Assembly (NCBI GenBank): GCA_947452005.1
Contig: CANGBC010000010.1
Location: 1 to 64,000, forward strand
Length of the DNA stretch: 64,000 nucleotides
Reading direction: 5' to 3'
Source: Beijerinckiaceae bacterium
Lineage (GTDB): Bacteria; Pseudomonadota; Alphaproteobacteria; Rhizobiales; Beijerinckiaceae
Position 1 is the first letter of the stretch. Every line of letters begins with the position of its first letter. The position numbers and the translations under genes are program-made. Below are positions 38,494 through 46,888 of this stretch, one piece after another. Under the pieces are notes generated by a model. It made no database searches. It was given only the letters and a program-made list of their open reading frames with translations, and was not told where the DNA came from.

Positions 38494-38640
38494 CTAGAAT
38501 GTATTGGGTTTTCTGACATGCCCCGTCTCAGCTGGGGTCTTTACGTGTATCCAATCAGGATTTTTCCGTGTTTCTTGATAGGGATCTTTGACACAACCGC
38601 TGATCATCACAACGAAACAGCAAGCAAAAAGTATGCGCAT
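38494..38640 (-). CDS. Small 48-residue lipoprotein
   Basis: The gene opens MRILFACCFVVMISGCVKDP: basic start, short hydrophobic core and a lipobox ISGC with Cys16 as the lipidated residue. The remaining 32 residues are polar (QETRKNPDW, then TPAETGHVRKPNTF). GAGGA lies about 7 nt before the ATG, and the upstream 60 bp are A/T-rich, as expected of a promoter region. It converges on the lyase gene with 14 bp between stops. I know no named family; function unknown. It is too short for many gene finders. Confidence 0.75.
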   Translation of the reverse strand: MRILFACCFVVMISGCVKDPYQETRKNPDWIHVKTPAETGHVRKPNTF

Positions 38641-39051
38641 GAAGCTTCCTCAAAACAGTCAATAAGAAAATAAAAAATGAACGATATTAAAGTGAGCTGA
38701 TGTGAATTTCCCTGTCAAGAAGATGGAACTGACTGTTTCGCCCTTGCTCAGTAAATGGATGACACATCGTGGCTATCCATTGGCCTTTGCGATGTGGCCA
38801 AAGGCGTGGCGGTAATCCGGATGTGACATGTGAGGCTCGTCTGGATTGCTTCGCTTCGCTCGCACTGACGAAGGAAACGTCACGCTTGCCAGCTCGTCAT
38901 TGCGAGGAGGCCGCAAGGCCGACGCGGCAATCCATGGCGCCAATCTCGTAAGCTAGGTGGTATGGATTGCCGCGTCGCTTCGCTCCTCGCAATGACGAGG
39001 GAGAGGCCCTCCATTTGACAGGGAGCCCCGCCCCGTCTTAACCCACGCATC
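38641..39051. other. 411-bp gene-free region between two divergent genes
   Basis: It separates the small lipoprotein (minus strand) from hspQ (plus strand). The first 130 bp are A/T-rich and should carry the lipoprotein promoter. The second half is occupied by copies of the CGTCATTGCGAG inverted repeat. I find no further reading frame with a ribosome site. Confidence 0.6.
38841..38997. repeat. Dispersed inverted-repeat element (copy 1, with an extra half copy)
   Basis: 38895-38997 is an inverted repeat of about 100 bp with ends CGTCATTGCGAGGAG and CTCCTCGCAATGACG, and inner arms GACGCGGCAATCCAT/ATGGATTGCCGCGTC. A lone right-hand half (CTGGATTGCTTCGC, then TCGCACTGACG) precedes it at 38841-38870. 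Confidence 0.85.
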
Positions 39052-39384
39052 ATGGAAAGCCGCACCGCCAAATTCCGCATCGGCCAGGTTGTGAAGCATC
39101 GGAAGTTTCCCTTCCGGGGCGTGATCTTTGATGTCGATCCCGTCTTCAACAATACCGAAGACTGGTGGCTGGCCATCCCCGCCGACGTGCGCCCGACCAA
39201 AGACCAGCCCTATTACCATCTGCTCGCGGAAAACGCGGAGACGGAATATATCGCCTACGTATCAGAGCAGAACCTTCTGCCCGATGACAGCGGCCAGCCC
39301 GTGCGCCACCCGCAAGTGCGCGACATGTTCGAAGTCGGGCGCGATGGCAGTTACAAACTGCGCGCCACGAACCAATTCTCCTGA
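39052..39384 (+). CDS. hspQ: Heat shock protein HspQ
   Basis: 110 residues with the conserved HspQ pattern: KFRIGQVVKHRKFPFRGVIFDVDP, EDWW, RPTKDQPYYHLLAEN and AYVSEQNLLPD. HspQ binds hemimethylated DNA and, in enteric bacteria, modulates Lon specificity. It is followed directly by a terminator shared with the convergent ialB-like gene. Confidence 0.95.
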   Translation: MESRTAKFRIGQVVKHRKFPFRGVIFDVDPVFNNTEDWWLAIPADVRPTKDQPYYHLLAENAETEYIAYVSEQNLLPDDSGQPVRHPQVRDMFEVGRDGSYKLRATNQFS

Positions 39385-39418
39385 CAAAAAAACGGCGGCC
39401 CGAGAGCCGCCGTTTCTG
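39385..39418. terminator. Bidirectional terminator between hspQ and the IalB-like gene
   Basis: A 9-bp perfect stem AACGGCGGC/GCCGCCGTT (39391-39399 with 39406-39414), flanked by an A-run on the left and TTTCT on the right, so it can act on both convergent transcripts. Confidence 0.85.
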
Positions 39419-39439
39419 ATGTGCGAAATAGAAGACCGC

Positions 39440-40138
39440 TTACTTGGCGGCGGGTGCTGCACCCGGCTGTGCTTCAATTGCCTTGCGCTGCTCTTCCGCG
39501 CGCTTCTGCAATTCCTGCTCAAGCTTCTTCTGCTGGTCTTCAAGAACCTTGGGATCAATCGGCGCGCCGTCAAAAGCTTTGGCAAAGCCCGCCAGCGGCA
39601 GCACGAAGTTCACTTCGTTATTGGCCTGGTTCTTCACCATGACATTGAGCGACGTGCCCTTCTTCATCTGATCGATGGTCGGGCCCTTCACCTTGGATTC
39701 AGCAAAGCAGCCGTTCGGGAAGCAGATTTCAAAGCCGCCTTCCTGCGTGGCGCCCTTGTCGATCGAGAAGCGGAAGCCCGGACGCAGCATCAAAGCCACC
39801 GGCAAAAGCAAACGCACGATGCGCTGATCGTCGCCCTTCACGTCATAGACAGCGAGTGCGAGCACCGGCGGCTGATCAGCAGCCTGACCGAAATCACGCG
39901 TCGTGTAGCAAATATCTTTGCCTGCCGCCTGATCGCGGCCGCAGACCTTGGTCCATTCACCTTGCGAAGGCTGCAGCTCAACGCGCAGCGGACCCTGCGG
40001 GGCTTGCGCGGGGGCAGCTGGCGCCGGGGCGGCCGGCGGAGTCGCGGGCTTCTGCTGGGCGAAGGCGTCAATGGCGCCCGAGAGCAACAGGCTCGCGGCC
40101 AAAGCGGCAGCGCCGAGGCGCTTGGTGGACAGGGACAT
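39440..40138 (-). CDS. Invasion-associated locus B (IalB) family secreted protein
   Basis: 232 residues. Signal peptide (KRLGAAALAASLLLSGAIDAFAQ), then a long Pro/Ala/Gln linker, then the IalB domain from about residue 50 (GEWTKVCGRDQAAGKDICYTTRDF ... GFEICFPNGCFAES) with two cysteine pairs. The C-terminal 45 residues are a charged helix rich in Gln, Lys and Glu, likely a coiled coil. The start at 40138 has AAGGAAG about 5 nt upstream. The family is common in Alphaproteobacteria, mostly of unknown role outside Bartonella. Confidence 0.85.
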   Translation of the reverse strand: MSLSTKRLGAAALAASLLLSGAIDAFAQQKPATPPAAPAPAAPAQAPQGPLRVELQPSQGEWTKVCGRDQAAGKDICYTTRDFGQAADQPPVLALAVYDVKGDDQRIVRLLLPVALMLRPGFRFSIDKGATQEGGFEICFPNGCFAESKVKGPTIDQMKKGTSLNVMVKNQANNEVNFVLPLAGFAKAFDGAPIDPKVLEDQQKKLEQELQKRAEEQRKAIEAQPGAAPAAK

Positions 40139-40366
40139 TGATCTTCCTTTCATGACCGGCCTCATGCGACCGAAAAGCTTGCGTCACCGCTCATCACGTC
40201 TGATTGCGGCGAGAGATAGGCGTGGCGCTTCTTTATCCCCTTCGGGCGAAGCTTTCCAGACCTCCCCTTGGCTATCCTCAGAAAGCCGCGTCTCCAGAGC
40301 ATGAGGCAAGGGATTGGCCGCCCGGGCCGACTTTCGCCACCTCCCGCCAGCCCCTAGTGTCCCCCC

Positions 40367-42196
40367 ATGAGACCCCGCGCGATTCGCCTTGCGGCCCTGG
40401 CCTGCCTTTTGTGGGCCAGCGCCATCAGCCCCGCCCCGGCCGGTGAGACCACCGGCCCCCGCCATGGCATTGCCATGCATGGCGAGCCTGCTTTGCCGCC
40501 CGATTTCACCCATCTGCACTATGCCAACCCAGATGCCCCCAAGGGAGGACGTCTGTCGATTGGCTTTCAGGGCACGTTCGACAGTCTCAACCCATTCAAC
40601 CTGAAAGCGGGCTCGACCGCGCAGGGGCTCAACACCAATGTCTTCCAGACACTCATGGTGCGCTCGCTCGACGAGCCCTTCACGCTCTACGGATTGATCG
40701 CGCAATCCATAGAGACCGATGAAGCGCGAGAACATGTAACCTTCCGGCTGGATCCCCGCGCGCGCTTTTCAGACGGCACGCCCATCACAGCCGCCGATGT
40801 GCTGTTCACCTTTGAACTTTTAAAAAGCAAAGGCCGCCCGCAACAGCGCGCGGCTTATGCGCAGGTGAAAAAGATCGACGCCAAAGACGCGCTCACGATT
40901 GCCTATGATCTCACCGGCATAGACGATCGCGAATTGCCACTCACGCTGGCGCTGATGCCCGTCTTGTCCCGCCAGCACACAGATGCCGAGCGTTTCAATG
41001 AGACGAGTCTCGATATTCCGTTGGGCTCTGGCCCCTATCGCATCGATTCCATCAAGCCCGGCGAAATCCTGAACCTGAAACGCAACCCCGATTATTGGGG
41101 CAAGGACCTGCCGGTTCATCGCGGCATGTTCAATTTTGACGAGATCCGCATCGAATATTTTCGCGATGCAGCCGCTCTCTATGAAGCGTTCAAAGGCGGG
41201 TTGGTCGATTATCGCGAAGAGACCAATCCGACGCGTTGGCTAACCGGCTATGATTTTCCGGCGATGAAATCTGGAAAACTCATCAAGGAAAGCCTGCCCA
41301 TCGGCGTGCCCAAGGGCATGACAGGCTTTGCTTTCAACACACGCCGCCCCCTGTTCAAAGACGCGCGCACACGCGAAGCCCTTGGCCTGATGTTTGACTT
41401 TGAATGGGTCAATGCCAAGCTCTACGGCGGACTTTATCAGCGCACCAAAAGCTTTTTCGATGACAGCGACCTCTCCTCGCATGGGCGCGCGGCATCCGCG
41501 CATGAGCGCGCGCTTCTTGCGCCCTTCCCCGGCGCTGTGCGTGCTGACATTCTCGAAGGCCAATGGGCACCGCCCAAGACCGATGGTACAGGCCGCGACC
41601 GCAGCACCGCGCGACGCGCGCTTGATCTGTTGAAAGAGGCTGGCTTCACGTTGAGCGAGGGCGTGCTGATAGAGCGCGCCAGCGGCAAGCCCGTCGACTT
41701 TGAAATAATGGTCACTGATCGAAACCAGGAACGGCTCGCGCTGAATTATGCGGAGTCACTCAAGCGCATTGGCGTCATCATGCGCGTGCGGCTGGTGGAT
41801 GAAGTGCAATATCAGCGTCGCCGCCAGAAATTCGATTTCGACATGATGCTCGGATTTTGGGCGGCCTCCGCATCACCGGGCGCCGAGCAGCGCGGCCGCT
41901 GGGGATCAACCAGCGCGCAACAAGAAGCCTCGTTCAATCTGACAGGCGCGGCCTCGCCCGCCATTGACGCCATGATTGCAGCGCTCCTTGCGGCCAAGAC
42001 GCAGGCTGGCTTTACGGATGCCGTGCGCGCTCTTGACCGCGTTCTGCTTTCGGGTTTTTACATCGTGCCGCTGTATCATGCGGCTGATCAATGGTTCGCC
42101 CATTCGACAAACTTGGCGCGCCCGCAGCGCAGCGCGCAATTTGCAGCGCCCCTTTTCGGGGCCACACTCGACACCTGGTGGCGCAAGGCGCCGTGA
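40367..42196 (+). CDS. ABC transporter substrate-binding protein, family 5 (YejA-like peptide binding)
   Basis: 609 residues with a signal peptide ending near APAG (residues 1-25). Opening blocks HGIAMHGEPALPPDFTHLHYANPDAPKGGRL, FDSLNPF and FSDGTPITAADVLFTFELL are typical of family 5 binding proteins; the length and first block fit the YejA group, which binds oligopeptides including microcin C. No permease or ATPase gene is adjacent here, so it is an orphan binding protein or its partners lie elsewhere. Confidence 0.88.
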   Translation: MRPRAIRLAALACLLWASAISPAPAGETTGPRHGIAMHGEPALPPDFTHLHYANPDAPKGGRLSIGFQGTFDSLNPFNLKAGSTAQGLNTNVFQTLMVRSLDEPFTLYGLIAQSIETDEAREHVTFRLDPRARFSDGTPITAADVLFTFELLKSKGRPQQRAAYAQVKKIDAKDALTIAYDLTGIDDRELPLTLALMPVLSRQHTDAERFNETSLDIPLGSGPYRIDSIKPGEILNLKRNPDYWGKDLPVHRGMFNFDEIRIEYFRDAAALYEAFKGGLVDYREETNPTRWLTGYDFPAMKSGKLIKESLPIGVPKGMTGFAFNTRRPLFKDARTREALGLMFDFEWVNAKLYGGLYQRTKSFFDDSDLSSHGRAASAHERALLAPFPGAVRADILEGQWAPPKTDGTGRDRSTARRALDLLKEAGFTLSEGVLIERASGKPVDFEIMVTDRNQERLALNYAESLKRIGVIMRVRLVDEVQYQRRRQKFDFDMMLGFWAASASPGAEQRGRWGSTSAQQEASFNLTGAASPAIDAMIAALLAAKTQAGFTDAVRALDRVLLSGFYIVPLYHAADQWFAHSTNLARPQRSAQFAAPLFGATLDTWWRKAP

Positions 42197-42205
42197 GAGA
42201 ATTCT

Positions 42206-42847
42206 ATGCCAACACTTGAAATTGATGTCGTCTCGGATGTCGTCTGCCCATGGTGCTATTTGGGCAAACGCAAGCTCGACGCCGCGATGAAGCAAGTTGC
42301 ACCATTTGAGTATGACGTGCGCTGGCGGCCCTTTCAGCTGGATCCCACCATCCCGCCAGAGGGCATTGCGCGCGTTGACTATATGTCGCGCAAATTTGGG
42401 CCTGAGAAAATCGCAGCCATTCACGCGCGCCTCGAAGAGGCTGGCAAGGAAGATGGAATTGCTTTCGCCTTTGACAAGATCACACGTTCGCCCAATACGC
42501 TCGATGCGCATCGCCTGATCCGCTGGGCGCAAGGCAGCGGCAAGCAAAGCGAGATCGTCGAGCGTCTGTTCAGCAATTATTTCGTCGAAGGTCAGGACAT
42601 TGGTGACCGTCAGGTGCTCATCGACATTGCGCGCGATGTCGGGCTTGATGTCGATCTCATCACGCGTCTGTTTGTCGAAGGCGTCGATATTGTGCCGGTG
42701 CGCGAAGAAATCTCCACCGCCGCCCGCATGGGCATTTCCGGCGTACCGTTTTTTATTTTCGGCGGCAAATATGCGGTGTCAGGCGCACAACCCGTGGACG
42801 CGCTGGTGGGTGTGATCTGGAAGGCCGGGAGCGAGTTGGAAGGGTAA
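42206..42847 (+). CDS. DsbA/FrnE-family oxidoreductase
   Basis: 213 residues of the thioredoxin-like DsbA-DSBA superfamily. The redox motif CPWC is at residues 15-18 (SDVVCPWCYLGK) and the cis-proline loop is GISGVPFFIF. No signal peptide, so it acts in the cytosol; FrnE members are disulfide isomerases or oxidoreductases. It follows the binding-protein gene by 9 bp, so the two may be co-transcribed. Confidence 0.9.
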   Translation: MPTLEIDVVSDVVCPWCYLGKRKLDAAMKQVAPFEYDVRWRPFQLDPTIPPEGIARVDYMSRKFGPEKIAAIHARLEEAGKEDGIAFAFDKITRSPNTLDAHRLIRWAQGSGKQSEIVERLFSNYFVEGQDIGDRQVLIDIARDVGLDVDLITRLFVEGVDIVPVREEISTAARMGISGVPFFIFGGKYAVSGAQPVDALVGVIWKAGSELEG

Positions 42848-42856
42848 GCGCCCTCG

Positions 42857-42948
42857 CTCGTCATTGCGAGGAGCCGAAGGCGACGCGGCAATCCAGAGGC
42901 CTCACGTGGAGCCTTCTGGATTGCTTCGCTGCGCTCGCAATGACGAGC
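42857..42948. repeat. Dispersed inverted-repeat element (copy 2)
   Basis: A 92-bp inverted repeat with ends GCTCGTCATTGCGAG/CTCGCAATGACGAGC and inner arm CAATCCAGA/TCTGGATTG. It fills the space between the convergent frnE-like and mfd genes, where it could also act as a transcription barrier. Confidence 0.85.
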
Positions 42949-42952
42949 GTCT

Positions 42953-45900
42953 TCAAGTCGCCTTTTTCTTCTCGGCAATCGCCACCAGCGTCCGCAAGAT
43001 CTGGCGCGTGCCTTCGAGCCGCTGCGCGGGCGTTTCAAAATCACGCATGAAGACCACGCGCATGTCAGGGCGCACTTTTGCGTCTGGTCCCTGCTCGGCG
43101 AGAAAGCGCACGAGACCTTGCGGATTGGCGAAAGAATTGTCGCGGAAGGCCAAAATAGCGCCCTTCGGACCGGCATCCACCTTCTCGACATGGGCACGGC
43201 GGCAAAGCGCTTTGATCGCGACCAGCTTGAACAATTGCTCGACGATTTCAGGCGGTGGGCCAAAACGGTCAATCATTTCTGCTGCAAAAGTTTCAATCTC
43301 TTCATCTGTGCTGAGCGTCGACATGCGGCGATAGAGGCTCATGCGCAGCGGCAGATCAGGCACATAATCTTCCGGAATCATGACAGGCGTGCCAACCGTA
43401 ATCGTTGGCGACCATTGTTCTTCTTCCGGTGCCTCGAGCCCTTCCTTCAGTGCGTTCACGGCATCTTGCAGCATCTGCTGATAAAGCTCGTAGCCGACTT
43501 CCTTGATATGGCCCGATTGCTCATCGCCCAAGAGATTGCCCGCGCCGCGAATGTCGAGATCATGGCTCGCGAGCTGGAAGCCTGCGCCCAACGTATCAAG
43601 CGATTGGAGAACCTTCAGGCGCTTTTCAGCCTGCGGCGTGATGGTGCGATTGGCGGGCGTCGTGAACAAGGCATAGGCGCGCGTTTTGGAGCGCCCCACA
43701 CGTCCGCGCAGCTGATAGAGCGCGGCAAGTCCAAACATATCCGCCCGCCAGATGATCATTGTATTGGCGGTGGGAATATCGAGGCCTGATTCCACAATCG
43801 CGGTCGAGACCAGAATGTCATATTTGCCGTCATAGAAGGCTGACATTTTATCTTCGAGTTCACCTGCCGCCATCTGGCCATGGGCCACAACGCATTTAGC
43901 TTCCGGTACGGCTTTGCGCAGGAAGGCTGTGACATCTTCAATGTCTTCGATACGCGGGCAGACAAAGAAGCTCTGACCACCGCGATAGCGCTCACGCAGC
44001 AAAGCCTCGCGCACCAGCAATTCATCGAAGGGCGAGATGAAGGTGCGCACAGCCAGACGATCAACAGGTGGTGTGGCAATGATCGACAGCTCGCGCACGC
44101 CGGTCATGGCGAGCTGCAAGGTGCGCGGGATCGGCGTGGCCGAGAGCGTCAGCACATGCACATCAGCCTGCAGGCTCTTTAAGCGCTCTTTATGCGCCAC
44201 GCCAAAGTGCTGCTCCTCATCGACGATGACGAGGCCCAGATCCTTGAACTCAATGCCCTTGCCCAGCACCGCATGGGTGCCGACAATAATATCGACCGCG
44301 CCCTCTGCCAGCCCCTGCTTGGCCAGCCGCATATCAGCGGCTGTGACCATGCGCGACATTTGCGCGACCTTGATCGGCAGGCCTGCAAAGCGCTGCGAGA
44401 ACGTCTTGTAATGCTGGCGCGCGAGCAAAGTGGTGGGCACAACCACAGCCACCTGCTTGCCATTGATGGCAGCAGCAAAAGCTGCGCGTAGCGCCACTTC
44501 AGTTTTGCCAAAGCCCACGTCACCACACACGAGACGATCCATCGGGCGACCGGCCGCAAGATCTTCCAGCACGGATTCAATCGCATGCAGCTGATCATCG
44601 GTCTCGTCATAAGGGAAGCGGGCACAAAATTCTTCGTACAACCCTTCAGGGGGAAGCAGTTTGGGCGCTTCGCGTGTCATGCGCGCAGCCGCAATTTTGA
44701 TCAGCTCATGCGCCATTTCGCGGATGCGCTTCTTCATCCGCGATTTGCGCGTCTGCCAACCCACGCCACCCAATCTGTCAAGCTGGGCTTCTGTATCTTC
44801 CGATCCATAGCGCGACAAAAGTTCGATATTTTCGACCGGCAAGAACAGCTTGTCGCCGCCCGAATAGTGAATTTCGAGGCAATCATGCGGCGCGCCCGAT
44901 ACGTCGATCGCTTTCAGCCCCTCAAAACGCCCAATGCCGTGATCGACATGCACAACCAGATCGCCCGCCGACAGCGAGGCGACTTCGCTCAGGAAATCTG
45001 CCGCCTTTTTCGTGCGGCGGCGCTGGCGCACCAAACGGTCGCCCAGAATGTCCTGCTCGGACATGACAACCAGATCGCCCGCCTCAAAACCCTGTTCGAG
45101 ACCGGCAACAGCAAGGGCCACTTTTTGTGGAGTCACGCCCAAGGCTTGCGTGAGCGACGAGACAGCTTCCGTGCCCTTCAGCCCGTGCTCACCCAGCACC
45201 GAAGCGAGACGATCACGCGACCCGTCCGACCAACCCGCCAGAATGACGCGACGCTTGTCGGCCTGCAGCCCGCGGATATGCGCCACCACGGCCTCGAACA
45301 CATTGATATTTTCGTCAGCACGCTCAGGCGCAAAATTGCGACCAAGCCTTGCGCCGCAATCAAAAATGCCGCGCGCCTCAGGTTGCGCAAACGGCGTCAG
45401 TTTGATGCAGACGCGATCATCCAGCGTTTTACGCCAATCTTCTGCTGAAAGATAAAGCTCAGACGGCGGCAAGGGTTTGTAGGGCGAGCGGGCCGGGTCA
45501 GCATCATGCTGCTCCTTGCGCGCATCATAATAATCCTTGACCAGCGCCAGTCGCTCGCCTGCTGCATCATCGACCAAGTGATCGAGGAAAAGCGGCGCAT
45601 CGCCGACATAGTCGAACAATGTGTCTGTCTGCGTAAAAAACAGCGGCAGCCAATGTTCCATGCCCGCATGGCGGCGGCCTTCGCTGATCGCCTCATACAG
45701 ACCGTCACCACGCGTCTGCGCACCAAAATGCGCGACATAGGACTGACGGAACCGGCGCATGCTCTCGCTGGTGAGTTGCACCTCACTCATCGGCACAAGA
45801 TCAAGCGCGCGCAATTGGCCAGTGGTGCGTTGTGTCTCTGGATCAAAAGTGCGGATTGATTCCAGCGTATCGCCAAAGAAATCGAGCCGCACAGGTGCCG

Positions 45901-46468
45901 CCATGCCGGGCGCCTGCAGATCGAGAATACCGCCACGCACCGCATATTCGCCGGTTTCGCGCACAGAGCTTGCCCGCAAGAAGCCGTTATTCTCGAGCCA
46001 GCGCACCAGCTCGTCCATATTGACCGCATTGCCGGGCGCAGCCGAAAAACTTTCCGCTGCAATCCATTTCAGCGGCGACACACGCTGCAAGAGCGCGGCG
46101 ACTGTCGTGGAGAGCACACGCGGGCGCTCTTCGGAGGATTGCGATTTGGCAAGTCGCGCCAGAACCGTCACGCGGCGCGCGGCAATCGCCGCATTGGGCG
46201 AGACGCGATCATAGGGCTGGCAATCCCATTCGGGAAAATCAAGCAGCTCCAATTCGGGCGCAGCAAATGTAAAGGCTTCCTGAAACGCACGCGCCCGCTG
46301 GCTATCACGCGCCACATGGACGAGCACAGCCGCGCGCCCATGCGCTTCCCCTGCCATCAGGCGTGCAAAATCAGCCGCCACAAAGGCATCGAAACCATCA
46401 GGCACCGAGCTCAGCGTCAGACTGCGTCCGGCTTTGATCTCGGCGAGCGCTTTTTTGAAATCTGTCAC
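42953..46468 (-). CDS. mfd: Transcription-repair coupling factor Mfd
   Basis: 1171 residues. Removes stalled RNA polymerase and recruits UvrA. Domains in order: N-terminal UvrB-like region, the CarD-like RNA-polymerase interaction domain (GDLVVHVDHGIGRFEGL, about residue 500), RecG-like helicase with Walker A GDVGFGKTEVA and DEEQHFG box, then the C-terminal TRCF domain. Full length. It follows sdhE by 10 bp on the same strand. Confidence 0.97.
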   Translation of the reverse strand: MTDFKKALAEIKAGRSLTLSSVPDGFDAFVAADFARLMAGEAHGRAAVLVHVARDSQRARAFQEAFTFAAPELELLDFPEWDCQPYDRVSPNAAIAARRVTVLARLAKSQSSEERPRVLSTTVAALLQRVSPLKWIAAESFSAAPGNAVNMDELVRWLENNGFLRASSVRETGEYAVRGGILDLQAPGMAAPVRLDFFGDTLESIRTFDPETQRTTGQLRALDLVPMSEVQLTSESMRRFRQSYVAHFGAQTRGDGLYEAISEGRRHAGMEHWLPLFFTQTDTLFDYVGDAPLFLDHLVDDAAGERLALVKDYYDARKEQHDADPARSPYKPLPPSELYLSAEDWRKTLDDRVCIKLTPFAQPEARGIFDCGARLGRNFAPERADENINVFEAVVAHIRGLQADKRRVILAGWSDGSRDRLASVLGEHGLKGTEAVSSLTQALGVTPQKVALAVAGLEQGFEAGDLVVMSEQDILGDRLVRQRRRTKKAADFLSEVASLSAGDLVVHVDHGIGRFEGLKAIDVSGAPHDCLEIHYSGGDKLFLPVENIELLSRYGSEDTEAQLDRLGGVGWQTRKSRMKKRIREMAHELIKIAAARMTREAPKLLPPEGLYEEFCARFPYDETDDQLHAIESVLEDLAAGRPMDRLVCGDVGFGKTEVALRAAFAAAINGKQVAVVVPTTLLARQHYKTFSQRFAGLPIKVAQMSRMVTAADMRLAKQGLAEGAVDIIVGTHAVLGKGIEFKDLGLVIVDEEQHFGVAHKERLKSLQADVHVLTLSATPIPRTLQLAMTGVRELSIIATPPVDRLAVRTFISPFDELLVREALLRERYRGGQSFFVCPRIEDIEDVTAFLRKAVPEAKCVVAHGQMAAGELEDKMSAFYDGKYDILVSTAIVESGLDIPTANTMIIWRADMFGLAALYQLRGRVGRSKTRAYALFTTPANRTITPQAEKRLKVLQSLDTLGAGFQLASHDLDIRGAGNLLGDEQSGHIKEVGYELYQQMLQDAVNALKEGLEAPEEEQWSPTITVGTPVMIPEDYVPDLPLRMSLYRRMSTLSTDEEIETFAAEMIDRFGPPPEIVEQLFKLVAIKALCRRAHVEKVDAGPKGAILAFRDNSFANPQGLVRFLAEQGPDAKVRPDMRVVFMRDFETPAQRLEGTRQILRTLVAIAEKKKAT

Positions 46469-46478
46469 AACAATCCTG

Positions 46479-46775
46479 TCAGCCGAAGATCGGGCCCGCG
46501 TGATTGTGGAACTCTTTCAGCTTGCGGAAGAGCGGCGTGTTAAATTCGTCAGGCGTAGGCGCCTCACCCGTGATGAACATCAGCACATCGCGATCGGGCA
46601 GATCCATCAACGCCTCAAAATCATCAAGCTCGGCATCGGTGAGCTTGGCCATCTCGCCGTCGGCAAACTTTCCATAGAGAATGTCCATCTCGCGCATGCC
46701 GCGGTGCCAGGCGCGATAAAAGGCGGCGCGGCGGCGATCATCGAGACCAGCGCTGGAGATCGTGGATTCGGTCAC
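46479..46775 (-). CDS. sdhE: FAD assembly factor SdhE (succinate dehydrogenase assembly factor 2)
   Basis: 98 residues from a GTG at 46775 with GAGGA about 8 nt upstream. The RGMREMDILYGKFA block is the hallmark of the family that helps attach FAD covalently to SdhA. Upstream in-frame ATG would add a hydrophobic stretch not typical of the family. It sits between divergent recG and mfd, a common alphaproteobacterial arrangement. Confidence 0.93.
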   Translation of the reverse strand: MTESTISSAGLDDRRRAAFYRAWHRGMREMDILYGKFADGEMAKLTDAELDDFEALMDLPDRDVLMFITGEAPTPDEFNTPLFRKLKEFHNHAGPIFG

Positions 46776-46888
46776 GGGCGAATTCCTCACAATAATGATA
46801 GCGCCGGACGGCCAAACCACCCTGCGTTCCCCCCTTTATAGGGCAGGTGCTTGCGCCTGTCAGGGGGTTGGCTAAAGCTAGGGGCGAA

